Shown piece by piece: positions 43,501 to 54,247 of a DNA stretch of 64,000 nt. The DNA is taken from contig OX637406.1 in assembly GCA_951799425.1 (NCBI GenBank), positions 27,274,390 to 27,338,389 on the forward strand, in the 5' to 3' direction. The translations under genes were made by a program, and so were the position numbers. The stretch comes from Ilex aquifolium. Taxonomy: Eukaryota; Streptophyta; Magnoliopsida; Aquifoliales; Aquifoliaceae. The notes beneath the pieces were generated by a model. That model searched no databases. It had not been told where the DNA came from and worked only from the letters and a program-made list of their open reading frames with translations. How positions within the stretch are numbered: the first letter of the stretch is position 1; each line of letters begins with the position of its first letter.

Positions 43501-46500
43501 CTGAGAGAGATAGAGAGATAAGACTTGGATCGATGAAGACCCAACACCAGCCTCTGATAGAGAAGTAAGAAAGAGAGAAGAAGAGGAAGGAAGAAGATTG
43601 TACCTAGAGGAGGTTGGATCTGGACATGATCTGGACCATTTGTACCTGGAGGAGGTTGGATCTGGACATGATCTGGACCATCGGAGTGAACTGTGGCTTG
43701 GATCCACTTAGATCTGGTAAGTTGTTGAATCTTCTTCTTTTAATTTTTGCACTCTCTATCTTTGTTTTGGACGGGGACGGGGGACGACGAGAAGAATCTC
43801 TCTCCTTTTTTGCTTCACAAGCAATTTTCTTTCTCTCTTTCTGTCTATCTCTTTCTCTCTCCTTTATTTTGTTGAAGAATGGTTGTCACTGGGGAAAGAA
43901 TCTCTCCCTTTTTTGGATGGGCACTGTAATTTTTTGAAAACAAGTCAAATCAAGTCCCTGTTTCGACCGAAGCGTTATTGTTTCGTCCGAAACAGTGATG
44001 ATTTGTTTGAAATGCTGGAATATTTTTTTATACCATTGTTTCGTATCGGTGTATTGAAAATCCGAAACGTTTCGGATGTTTCGACACGATATTTCTTTCC
44101 TTGGTTACTTCATTGTATAAAGTTTTGGCCAAAGTGTTGAAACAGGTTTTGAATCATCCAATTTCAAGATCTCAAAGTGCTTTTGTAAAAGGGAAACAAA
44201 TTATTGATGTGGATTTAATTGCTAATGAGGTGGTGGAGGAGTATACGGCTAAGAATAAGGAGGGAATAATTTTAAAAATTGATTTTGAGAAGGTATATGA
44301 TTATGTGGGTTGGGTTTTCTTAGATTTGGTTTTAGAAAAGAAAAGATTTGGGCGGAGATGGAGAAGATGGGTTATTGATTGTTTAAGTTCAATGATTTTC
44401 TTAGTGATGGCCAATGGAAAACCGAGGAAATGTTTTTTGCTTCAAGGGGATATGTTATCCCCCTCTTTGTTCACATTGGTGGTTGATTTTTTGAGTAGAT
44501 TGGTTAAGAGAGCCAAGGAGGTAATTTTAGTTGAGGACTTGTGGTGGGTAATAATGAAATTTTGATTTCTTACCCTACAGTTTATCAATGACACTGTGTT
44601 CTTTCTCACGAGGGAGGAACAAAAGGTTGTCAATTTGTACTCCCTAGTGCAAATTTGTGAACTAGTATTGGGATTGATGGTTAATATGAGCAGGAGTTCT
44701 TTAGTGGGTATTAATGTTTCACAAGATAAAATTGATAGACTGTGTGGATATTTGGAGTGCACTACTGATAAATGGCCCCTAAAGGCACCTTGGGGTACTT
44801 TGGGGGGAAAATCCACGGTCTAAGAGTTTTCGAGGTCCAGTGTCGGTGAAAATAAGAGATTAGAGGGATGGAAAAAAGTTTTGTTGTCAAAGAGAGGTAG
44901 ATTAACTCTAGTTCAGTCGGTGCTCTCACGCATTCACATTTATTATATTACATCATTTAAAGTTCCTTTGAAAGTGGCAAGAAGGATTAAGGGAATTGTG
45001 AAGGAGTTTTAGTGGGAGGGTTATGGGAAGGGAAAAAGGATCATTTGGTAAAATGGGAAGTAATATCTAGGCCTAGGAGTAAAAAGGGCTTGGCGATTGG
45101 AAGTATTATTGCTAGAAACATGGCCTTATGGGAAAATGGTTGTCAAGATTTCTAGTAGAACGTGATTCTTTATGGCATGCAGTTATTAAAAGTAATATGG
45201 AATTCATGATAATGGTTGAGATACTCATGTGGTAAATTGGGAGAGTGCTCGGAGTTTATGGAAATACATATCTCAGGGTTGGTCTTCTTTTGTTTAGTAC
45301 ACTAAGTTAATTGTTGGTAATGGGATTGCAATCTGGTTTTCATAAGATCCTTGGAGGAGTGATAGGCCATTTTCTTCATTCTCGCCTGTACCATCTCTCT
45401 AGATCTCATTATGGTTTCATTGCTTCTATGGTGTTTATTCTTTATTTTCTTTAAGTTAGAATTTTAATTTCATTAGAAATCTCAATGATAGGGGGACTGG
45501 TGAGCTTTCTTCCTTACTGTCTCTATTGAGGGTGTTATGTTGAGACAAAATATTCTTGATAGGAGGGGGTGGACTATTCTTTGGTCCGGGAGTTCTCTTG
45601 TAAATCTTATTTTGACATTCTGATTGATGACCCTCCTATACCGCTGTTTGAACTATCCAAGATGATTTGGATAGTGAAAGTGCCCCACTAACGTTCCAAA
45701 TATTTTTGGATTGTTGCTAAAAAGAGAATTAATACCAATGACTTGATCTAAAGGAGAAGACTTTATATTTCTTTACGTCCACATGGTGCGTTATGTGCAA
45801 ACCGGATGAGGAGAGCATTGATCATTAATTCCTTCATTATTCATTTGCCTTTGATTTATGGAGTAAGTCGTTTGGGTTATTGGAGTTGTGTTGGATTGCT
45901 CCAAGTTCTTGTAGGAGATGTTTGCAATTGAGTTTTGGGATTTTGGAAGGAGTCAAAACTCTAAACCCTTTTGGAGATGTGGGATATGACTTTATTTTGG
46001 GGCATTTGGTTGGAAAGAAATGCAAGAGTTTTTGAAAACAAATGTGAGGAGTTGAAGGGTGTTTGGGAGAGATTATGTGTTTTGGCTTCCTTTTGGGTCT
46101 CTGTGTGCCCTCACTTTTCCAGTATTCCTTTATTTTTGGTTAGGGCAGATTGGAAATTCGTGTGTGATATGTAATCTTTATTTATTGGTTTTGCATTTAC
46201 TTTTATGTTGCTTCATTTTGAAGGACTTCTTGTACCTCATGTAATCCTTAATCAACATTAATGAAATGGTTGTTTTGGATTATCAAAAAAGTTCTCTTAC
46301 CCGATGATTTGTTTCTGAGGAGGATACCTAACTTTTCACTTTTGTTGCAATTGTATATTATGTGTGGGAGGAAAGAGGAGACTGTTGATGATTTATTACG
46401 TTGTTGGTTGGCTTTATTCTTCTCTATAGTTGAGTTAAGTACCACCATTTTCAGGTGTTTCTATGTTTATAGATTTGTTGAGGATTTAGAATGAGCAAGA

Positions 46501-49500
46501 AAGCTTGAGTACTTTTGGAGATATGTGATATTAGCAACTTTTTGGGTTTATGGTTAGAAAGGAATGTAATAATTTCTGAAAATAAAATCCAATATGGGGT
46601 TGATTTGAGTACGGTTTTGCTTTTTTGGCGTTGTTTTGGGTTTCAGTCATTTTGGATTTTGTGGGAATTCCTCATTTTTTATTAGGTCAACCTGGAACTT
46701 TGTTCGTGTGACGTGATTTGTTATTTGGTTGTCTGGTAATACTGTTTTATTTTCTCTCTTTTGGGAAGATCTCTCATCCTTGTAGTGACTTTTGATATTG
46801 GTTATTGATAAAATCTCTTTTGTTGCTGATAAAAAATTACATCTTGTTTTCCCGAATAATGAATCACTTACATGTTGAATCAGTTACATCCAAGAAAACT
46901 TAACTAGATATTTTCCACATACAATTGTAACACATGGTCACCTCTAGATCCCCCTAATTTTTCTGTCTGCACTGAACCATCTGAGCTATGGCGATATTGC
47001 TGTCTAATTAGTTTTGTTTTATGCCCTGTTTTCTCTGTGATCTTGGCCCAATATCTCTCTTGCCAACATCAACTCATTTAATAGGAATCCACTTTCTAGC
47101 ATACAATGCTTGTGCCACTTGAGAATTGGCCTGGTAACTATATTTGTAAATGAATTCCACGAAAGGTAGATGCTTATCTCATATTTCCCCTCATGTTAAT
47201 GACACAGGCTTACAACAAATCTTCAAGAATCTAACTGGTCATATCCGGATGACTATTTTTCACTATTGAAACTCAAACTAGTCATTAGTGTGTTAGAAGG
47301 AGTTTGCTAGCAGTGAGACATAAACAGAGTATCTCCATCAAGCACAAAGTCGACGGGAATCCTGTGTGGTCTCTCTCTTTTCTTGATGTGCAATATAGCT
47401 TAGACAACCTCTAGACAGAAAGACCAACCTTGGTTACCAAGAAGTGCTTTTTTTTTTTGTTGGTTTGGAAACAAGAGAATATTATTATTGATAAAGGTGA
47501 AGATAAAGGATAACATGAGAGGACAAGAAGTCCTCAAATAATTTTATCCCACAATTCTTCCCAAGGAGTCTCTCTTTCATAAAAAAATTGCCCATTTCTT
47601 TTCAACCAAACCACCCATAACAAAGCCAATTTCACACAACTCCATACAATCTTAGCTTTGTTTAAGAACCAAAGCCTTGTAAATGATGCACAAAGAACGA
47701 TAGACAATCTCTGGGAATCACCCATGAAATTCCAACCAAACCCAAAAGCCTATTCCACATTTTAGAAGCAAAGGAGCCATGTAGAAATAACTGATCCATG
47801 CTTTCCTCCTCTTTCTATTCGTCTTCTTTGGAGTAAATCAGTAGTGTTGAGTTTCTTGTGTGCAAGCAATCAAGCAAAAACTTGTACCTTCAATGGAACC
47901 TCAGACTTCCAAATCATGATTGAGGGTTGGAAAATTGGAAAACTTGTCTTATCAATCAAGGACTCAAGAAAAGATTTACAAGAAAATTCCCCTGAAGAAG
48001 AAACAGTCCATTCTCTATGATACATAGAAGGATTCAGTAAGATGTTATCAAGAATGTTCAAAAGGGAGGACAACTCAGAAACTTCTCTATCATTCAAGTT
48101 CCTAAAGAAATCAAAATTCAAACAAATCGGGTAGGAAAAAGATGAGATCATGCTAGAGATAGAAGAGCTGGATTTTCTAGTCAAATGGTATAAGCAAGGT
48201 AACCTATAAGCAAAAGATGAGACCCCACGCCAAATGTCCTCCCAAAAATGGATCCTCTCCCCGTTCCCAACAACATATCTAACATTAGTATAAAAGAAAG
48301 GTAACCCTTGAGAAATAAATTTCCAAGGACAACGAGAACATCCTCTCTCTCACTTTGGTATCCCACCTATTAATTTTAATGGGAATCCCATATTTACTAG
48401 TGATCACAGAATGCCACAAACTATTAATTTCAATGGGAATCTCTATATCCATTTGGCAAGTAATGAAATTTTTTCTAGCCTTAAAAGTTTCCCAATGCAA
48501 GACCACCCTTTATTTTGGATTGGGACACAAAATTCCACCTTATGAAGTGATCTCTCTTACCTTCTCCACTACCTTTTCCTAAAAAATCTCTCATCATCTT
48601 CTCCATTCCTTTCACAACCTTCACCAGCATTTTAAAAGAGACATATAATAAATAGGAATACTTTACCCCCTCCAAAAAAAAAAAAATCGCCCTTCCACCC
48701 ATCTAGCTTCTTCCAGATTTTTTGAACCATCAGTCCCAAAAGCTTAAAGAATTTGGATTACCCCCTAAAAGAAGTCCCAAATACTTTAAAGGCCACTTAG
48801 AAACTCCACATCCTAAAGCATCTGCCAATCTATCAAGCTTATCATGTTGCACATTAATTCCTCCAGTTGCATTATTTATGGTGGTGAAAATTCTATTTTG
48901 ACAGCATTACTTTTGTGTTGTGCCGATTGAGCCCGTGTTACTTATCATCAAGTTATTGTTTTATGATTCTTCATATCTCTTGTTCTAAATGTCCAAAGAT
49001 CCTACATCATGAAGGTGTCAGAATTTCTTGACATGGTTCTTCTTGTGGTACACCAAGGATCGGTCCCAAGTTCATACCTATTCGCCCTAATTATGGATGA
49101 ACTCACTAGGCACATTCAAGATGATGTCCTATGGTGTATGCTATTTGTAGATGATATTGTATTAGTAGATGAAACTCGAAGGGGGATTAACAATAAGTTA
49201 AAAATTTGGAGAGAGACACTCGAGTCGAAAGGGTTTAAAATAAGTAGGAGTAATACTGAATATATGCAATGCAATTTTAGTAATAGAAGTAGACATAGTG
49301 AAAAAATTAAGATTAAAAATCAAGAAATACCAACGAGTAAACAATTTAGATATCTCTGATTGATCATTAAAAATGGAGAGATTGGAGATGATGTAACTCA
49401 TAAAATCAACGCCGATTGACTTTAGTGGAGGAAAACATCTGGTATATTATGTGATAGAAGGATATCAATAAAATTGGAAGGTAAGTTTTACCGAATAGCT

Positions 49501-52500
49501 ATAAGAACAGTAATGTTGTATGAGACAGAATGTTGGGCAACTAGGAAGCAACATAGTGACAAAATGAGTGTAGCGGAAATAAGAATGTTAAGGTGGATGT
49601 GTAGAAAAACTAGAAATGATAGAATAAAAAATGGCCATATTAGAGAAATGGTAGGAGTAGCTCCAATTGAGGATAAATTAAGAGAAAATAGATTAAGATG
49701 GTTTAGTCATGTTCAACGAAGGCCGATAGAGGCACCGGTTCGAAAAAAGTGTGAGAATTTCTCTTAATGGTACTAGAAGTAGGGGTAGACCTTAATTAAC
49801 ATGAACGAAATAATAAGAAAAGATATGAAAATATTTAACTTAAATGAGCGTATAGCGCATGATCGAAATGAATGACGAAGACGGACAAATATAACCGACC
49901 CCAAATGATTGGGACATAAGGTTAGGCTTGGTTTGGTTTGGTTTGGTTTGGTTTGGTTTGGTTTGGTTCGGTTCATCTTGTGGTATGCAGCCTGTTCACT
50001 TAACAGATTTGCCGGGCTCTATCCTTTTTTTTTTTTGATTAGTAAGAGCAATATGCATATATTGATGCTAAGTGAGTGGCTCATGATTATAGAGCAAGAA
50101 TAGAAGATTAAGATGGTCCCATCTCCTCCAAACACTCTAGAAATGGGATTAAGCTTGAAGGGTAGATGCCCTTCATCCGTGAAAGTAGAACATGCGAAAG
50201 CGATTGCTTCAACCTATCTATGGATATCATTGTACCTTAAAATACATGCTGATTCCTCTCTACCCAAAACTCTAGTCAATTCAACTCAGTAAACCCTTTA
50301 TTCCAACTATTTGGAGTCGGCTATATTCAATGATAAAAAATGTGTTTCGGTGTATAGTTTCAGTCAAATTCATAAACAGAAATGTTTTGGAAACGCAGAG
50401 GAAATAGAAAAAAAATTTAAAGGATGTGGAAACAAATGGAAACATAAATTAAAATCTCTTTATTTGTATAAACAAGCTTAATAGTTGATTTATTGAGCAT
50501 TTTTTTTTTCTTAGCCTCCATTTATACTAGAAAACATCAAGTTGGAAGAAGAAAAAGGTTACTATGAGACGGAAATCATTTCAACTAATGTTAAATACTT
50601 CATATTTATCATACAAACATAGATATTAAAATCTCATAGTACAAATGAAGTGCTTGTGAGCATCATATGAATGTATTCATACTATAAAACGACATCCATT
50701 CTACTGTTCAAATAATTTGGAAACATGATAAAAGCAAAAACAAAATTGGAAATTTATTTGCGAAACATTTGGAAAGATTGATCAAAACATCATGAAATAC
50801 AGGAATTTTGATATTCAATCGTTGATTCATTTCGATTTCTATAGAAAGGCAAATGTTTCGGCCATTTTGAAACGAGATTTAGTTCCTTGGTTACGTGAAT
50901 CCTTTTTCTCTATTGTGCTCTATCTATGAAGGATCATATTTTCTCTTAAATCGTAAGATATCCTTTCTTATTTTCTTATTTCGTTCAAGGTTAGTCTCGA
51001 CTTACCTCTACCACTCCCAGTATGAATCGAATCACCCTTCTTCACTAGTGCAATACTAGTTCTTCTATACATATGTCTAAAATAGGTAAGTCGATTCTCT
51101 CTTAATTTATTTCCTATTGGTGCTACTTTTACTGATTTACTAATATGCTCATTCTTCTCTGCCCATTCACACTAAAATAACGCCAAAGAAGTCAAAATCG
51201 ACTCTTCATGCATCTTCTTCTTTAGGCATCATTGTCCCCGACATCCCAACATCTCCCTACAAGGTTTAGGCATGCACCACGCCATATCAAAATTTGAGAT
51301 TGACAATGAGCACAACTCTCGAGGAATCGGGTATTACAATAGGAGATGATTCATTCTTCTTATCTAATAAAAACATAGGGCATCCTTTTGGGAACTAAAA
51401 GTCCCTCTTCCTCCCTTTCCAAAACAAAGAAGTCTTGGAATGAGCCCGAGTCTTCCAAATCCCCTTCCAAGGGAAATCCCCTCTCCCCTCCCTTACATCT
51501 TGTAGAAGGATTGCACTATAAATCTCTAATTCTTATCGCCGGTCCATCTCACCATCTCTCCCCTATGTAATTGTTTTAGTATGTTTAGTACTATTTGAAT
51601 CTCCCCAAGTTAACAGACTCTTAGAATTAGGATGTATTGCCCTTACCCTTGGACAGGCACTCCTTAATTGATGTAGGGTCCAGAATCTATCAGTGACCAT
51701 GTGACATGAGATTTAATCAATCGGTGTATGTAATTGATGCATGATGGGGAAAGGAGGAGAATAAATTAGAGAATAGAATAAGAAAAAGAAGAGAAAAAGG
51801 GGATGTACCACATCCTCGCAAGGAAAGGATTAGGTCAAGAAATACAAATTTTCGCAGAGAATAATTAATTCATATTCATAATTTCCCTCTAATTAAAATT
51901 AGTAGGGATTATATCAAATATTATATGCTAAGTCTCCTACCAAAACGAAACTTTACCAAAACAAAACTTACTCTACTACTAAAATTCTAAAAGTGTTTCA
52001 TAATCGAACTCTCAAATTACTTTCATACTAAAATTTCATAATAATTTCCTAATCAAACTCTTACTAATACTCTTAGTCAAACTAAGTTGATAAGAGATGT
52101 CTAGTTACATTCACCATTGTGACCCTTAAGGAGACAATCATGTGTGATGTGTTGCCTCCCAAGCTTTGTTTCATACTTTTAGGGCACACCTGGATATGGG
52201 ATTGTGATGCGCAACGTGTTGGGTGTCTCAATACGTATTCTTGTATTATTGGAAAAAAGTACGCATTTATTAGTGCTACAGATATGCGCACGGTGCAATT
52301 GAAAAAGATTTCATTATTGATTCAACAAGCTTCTCCATTAGATGGTATTCTTGACCGTCCTCCTTAGACGCAGAAGTTGAGTTCTTTTCACTGGGGGAGA
52401 ATTGATGGTTCATCTATTTCATGGTTGGACCACTATAATCGACTTTGGAAGGTTAGACGAAAGACTATGAGTTTTTAGTCCAAAAGGGAAGTGTGATTGG

Positions 52501-54247
52501 TAGTTTATTATGATTAGTTTTATTAGTATTTGTTTGATTATTTAATTTAGGAATATTTGTTTAACTATGAATATTAGTGAGAGTTTGATTAGGAATTTAT
52601 TATAGAGTTTTAGTAGGAGATTGATTTAAGAGTTAGATTATGAAACTCTCTTAGAATTTTAGGAGAACAATTTTTATTTTGGTAGGAAACTTTTGGCCTA
52701 TAAGTATCAATGTAATCGCTACTATTTTATTAAAGTGTGATATTAATAAAATTGTTTCACGGAGAATTTGTAATTTTTTGGAACTTATCGAAAGTTTGGT
52801 ATTTCTTCTTCTTCTTTTTCTTCTCTATTCTCCGATTTCTTTCTTCTTCTCGTTTTGCATCAAACACACACTCTCCTATCCCTTACTTCAGATTGAACAA
52901 GAGACTAGAACTCTGCTCTCACTCCCATGCCACTCCTCCACCAGCCCATCCTATAAACCATACAGATCACTGTCGAGGCCCATCCTCCCTAGCCACAGCC
53001 ATACCTCACTTCCACCACTCTCCTCCATAATGCTGCTCTCTCCACCATGAACCTCCACAGTCACTTGCCCACTAATGCTTAGTTAAATGTCGGGGGGTGT
53101 GTGATGGTTAGGGGAGGGCATAGCACAATTCTTCTTGGAGGAGAGCACCCATTCACTTCATGCGTGGGAAGGCAACGAAGTTCAGTTCATTCTCTTTACC
53201 ATGCGATGGGTCAACAAACTGTTATAATCTCTCGCTTGGACGCTTCTCGTCTCCTCCTAATCTCTACAAAGAAAAGCACTCTAAATCTTCTCCAACCTTA
53301 CATTACTGAAGTTGGGACTCTAAAAAGTGAAGAAATAGTAGGGAGGTTGAAGATGTGCCTCTAAAGAGCATAAATTTGTCACCCTTTGAGCAGTATCTAC
53401 AATTTCAATCTACCACATCCTTTGCATATGCTTGGAGCCAAGAGGAAGTCCCAAATAGGTACATGGTGGAAGAAACGCACCTGACAGCCAAGCACAACTG
53501 CCAAATTTTCACTTCTTTACTTTTGGGGTAACCTTTTTAATTGACATTGTTGTCATTTTGCAGAGACTGGTGAATCTGTGCTCGTAATTAAAGGCCCCCA
53601 GGGAAGAATTAATAGAGCTGTTTGGGGACCTCTGAACACCACAATCGTAAGTGCTGGAGAGGATGCTGTAATTCGTATCTGGGATTCCGAAGTAAGTATA
53701 TGCTTTTAAGGATGTTAAGTCGCCTAAGTTTGGTTTTGTGGTGATAAGTTGTGTAACAAATCAGATTTCAATATCTTTAATCTTGTGAGTTGTATAGTTC
53801 TGTATTGCTTTTTAGTTATTTGGCACGGGTTCAGATCTAATTTACTTTTTGGCATTTTTTTTGCTGCACTTTCTCTTTATTTTATGAATTTGTCTAATTC
53901 TGAATTGTACGTACTCTTCAAACTTTCAGACAGGGAAATTGCTTAAAGAGTCTGACAAGGAAACTGGCCATAAAAAGACTATCACATCACTTTCAAAATC
54001 CATTGATGGTTCACATTTTATCACTGGTTCCCTGGATAAATCTGCTAAGGTATAGGAACTCAAATCTATTTTTTAAAACATCTCTTTTCCTTCACTTTTC
54101 TGTAGGATTTGTCTGTTCTCTCTTTTCTCATGTGTTCATCTATCACATATTTGGTAGCTTTGGGACATAAGATCATTGACACTTATCAAGACCTATGTGA
54201 CCGAACGCCCAGTCAATGCAGTTGCAATGTCGCCACTTCTTGATCAT
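37405..54247 (+). CDS. TIF3I1: Eukaryotic translation initiation factor 3 subunit I (eIF3i), 5' part; continues past the window
   Basis: Five exons join in frame to 246 codons: 37405-37588, 38265-38480, 53564-53691, 53930-54049 and 54158-54247. The start [20 protein letters not shown], then [20 protein letters not shown], then [19 protein letters not shown] and [10 protein letters not shown] are diagnostic of eIF3i, a WD40 beta-propeller scaffold of the cytosolic eIF3 complex that helps recruit mRNA to the 40S ribosome. WD repeats end in TVWF, KLWD, RIWD and KLWD. The family is about 326-328 residues, so roughly 80 residues (the last repeats) lie to the right. Intron 1 is GC-AG, intron 2 is 15,083 bp, and intron 5 exceeds 9.7 kb. 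No exon has a stop or frameshift, so the gene looks functional. Confidence 0.95.
38265..38480 (+). CDS. TIF3I1: eIF3i exon 2
   Basis: Acceptor TTTTCAG|GGGATTCC, donor GAGC|GTAAGT. It encodes the second WD repeat and [20 protein letters not shown], ending in phase 1. Confidence 0.93.
39441..43042 (-). pseudogene. hAT transposase (BED finger / DUF659 / dimerisation domains), degenerate
   Basis: On the minus strand: an N-terminal region with a BED-like [12 protein letters not shown] (about 42760-42810). Then the DUF659-like core ([20 protein letters not shown], then [20 protein letters not shown]) at 42006-41791. Then [20 protein letters not shown] and [17 protein letters not shown] at 41788-41594. 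Then the hAT dimerisation motif [20 protein letters not shown] and [20 protein letters not shown] at 40752-40560. The tail is Asp/Gly-rich and YGSG-rich and ends TGTFVF near 39460. Many stops and frame changes separate these parts. Confidence 0.85.
39799..40214 (-). repeat. 216-bp duplication of a trinucleotide-rich segment in the hAT tail
   Basis: ACTCCTTGTGGATTTTGGCT occurs at 39799 and 40015 (period 216). The CCA/TCA-rich sequence encodes a (D/G)-rich stretch on the minus strand. The long plus-strand ORFs rich in His or Thr are shadows. Confidence 0.85.
43611..43685 (+). repeat. Tandem duplication near the hAT right end
   Basis: GGTTGGATCTGGACATGATC plus TGGACCAT is repeated with a 38-39 bp period in the 5' non-coding part of the hAT element. 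Related GATGAAGA(C/T)CCAACACCAG units lie at 43449 and 43532. Confidence 0.75.
46289..46843 (+). mobile_element. Second L1 3' fragment
   Basis: [20 protein letters not shown] and [13 protein letters not shown] form a zf-RVT-like segment. A C-terminal [13 protein letters not shown] follows, and the fragment ends TTGTTGCTGATAAAAAATTA. It abuts the preceding L1 tail in the same orientation. Confidence 0.75.
46844..47442. other. Intronic spacer, nothing recognised
   Basis: No coding motif or repeat end was identified. Confidence 0.5.
47443..48900 (-). mobile_element. L1-type LINE 3' part, minus strand
   Basis: A poly(T) run at 47449-47459 marks the poly(A) tail of a minus-strand insertion. Minus-strand fragments include [20 protein letters not shown] (48702-48481), [20 protein letters not shown] (48184-47870) and [20 protein letters not shown] (47725-47534). 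They follow the usual order of the L1 C-terminal half. Frames are broken. Confidence 0.8.
49000..49972 (+). mobile_element. RTE-type LINE, 5'-truncated
   Basis: [40 protein letters not shown] and [20 protein letters not shown] are hallmarks of the plant RTE reverse transcriptase. [20 protein letters not shown] and [11 protein letters not shown] follow. The 3' end has CCCCAAATGATTGGGACATA and terminates in (TTTGG)n at 49929-49967. The active-site DD is kept, but the frame has stops near 49358 and 49420. Confidence 0.9.
49926..49972 (+). repeat. (TTTGG)n tail of the RTE element
   Basis: About seven TTTGG units close the RTE 3' UTR. Short simple-repeat tails instead of poly(A) are typical of RTE LINEs. 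Confidence 0.9.
50230..51180 (-). mobile_element. RTE/SINE-type 3' region, minus strand, split by a small hAT
   Basis: CCAACTATTTGGAGTCGGCT (to 50322) continues after the inserted element as TACGTGAATCCTTTTTCTC (50891 on). Joined, they recreate the GGAGTCGGCTACATGAATCC phrase frequent in plant RTE-derived repeats. It extends to about 51180. Confidence 0.65.
50329..50889 (-). mobile_element. 561-bp deletion derivative of the hAT at 38995
   Basis: The left part (50350-50720) follows 38995-39360 of the large hAT (GTTTTGGAAACGCAGA, TGGAAACATAAAT, AATGAAGTGCT in order), and the right end ATTTAGTTCCTTG matches its right end. The flanks GCTATATT (50321-50328) and GTTACGTG (50890-50897) are both one or two transitions from GCTACATG, the expected target in the RTE consensus, so they read as a decayed 8-bp TSD. 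Confidence 0.75.
51200..51750. other. Intronic spacer
   Basis: No supported coding region. The 51388-51570 ORF is Ser/Pro-rich with no recognised motif. Confidence 0.4.
51750..52850. repeat. Foldback structure with LTR-like arms flanking a gypsy protease fragment
   Basis: The left arm (about 51750-52080) contains AAAATTCTAAAAGTGTTTCA and ATAATTTCCTAATCAAACTC. The right arm (about 52490-52850) contains their near-reverse complements. The arms flank 52100-52490, which encodes a gypsy-type protease segment. Arm limits are approximate. Confidence 0.7.
52100..52490 (+). pseudogene. Gypsy-type protease fragment
   Basis: The plus-strand frame reads [20 protein letters not shown], then [20 protein letters not shown]. 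This matches the CDVLPM.ACHILLGRPW.....V.H.G..NTYS pattern seen after the protease active site in plant gypsy polyproteins. It ends in a stop near 52365, and only this piece of the polyprotein is present. Confidence 0.7.
52860..53563. other. Intronic spacer before exon 3
   Basis: No gene or element ends recognised. The 3' part supplies the acceptor tract TTGACATTGTTGTCATTTTG. Confidence 0.5.
53564..53691 (+). CDS. TIF3I1: eIF3i exon 3
   Basis: Acceptor TTTTGCAG|AGACTGG, donor CCGAA|GTAAGT. It encodes [20 protein letters not shown] and [13 protein letters not shown] and ends on a codon boundary. Confidence 0.95.
53930..54049 (+). CDS. TIF3I1: eIF3i exon 4
   Basis: It encodes [20 protein letters not shown] through [12 protein letters not shown] (40 codons). 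Acceptor TTTCAG, donor AAG|GTATAG. Confidence 0.95.
54158..54247 (+). CDS. TIF3I1: eIF3i exon 5
   Basis: It encodes [20 protein letters not shown] and [10 protein letters not shown] (30 codons), followed by GTATGT. The next family residues (VVLGGGQDA...) are not found in the rest of the window. Confidence 0.93.

Larger units (their letters stand above)
38995..44103 (-). mobile_element. hAT element, 5109 bp, with decayed transposase
   Basis: It starts CAAGTATCGAAATATTG and ends ATTTCTTTCCTTG (reverse complement CAAGGAAAGAAAT), a short imperfect TIR. The exact 8-bp TSD is GTTACTTC (38987-38994 and 44104-44111), which encodes part of the L1 V-T-S. The transposase is on the minus strand. It carries a duplicated low-complexity block and a (G)-run near 43280. 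The ends recur in the 561-bp derivative at 50329-50889. Confidence 0.9.
38890..46288 (+). mobile_element. L1-type LINE, 5'-truncated, interrupted by a hAT element
   Basis: Sequence just left of the hAT encodes [20 protein letters not shown] and [13 protein letters not shown]. To the right it continues [40 protein letters not shown] and [20 protein letters not shown], all typical plant L1 reverse transcriptase. The usual FADD reads FIND (about 44580), so the catalytic site is lost. A zf-RVT-like C-terminus follows ([19 protein letters not shown], about 45990-46175), then a 3' end TTTTGGATTATCAAAAAAG. The 5' start near 38890 is approximate. Confidence 0.88.
38481..53563 (+). other. eIF3i intron 2, 15,083 bp, filled with transposable elements
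   Basis: GTAAGT at 38481 and TTGCAG ending at 53563 are consensus splice sites. The exons on either side join as D-P-S-E-Q-T-G-E-S with the Gln codon split C|AG. The contents are listed separately. Confidence 0.9.

Noticed and set aside
49926..49972. Telomere-like repeat
   Set aside because: The unit is TTTGG, not TTTAGGG, and it is the tail of an RTE LINE.
53101..53364. 88-codon ORF in eIF3i intron 2
   Set aside because: No recognisable domain, no splice evidence, and the flanking exons join without it.
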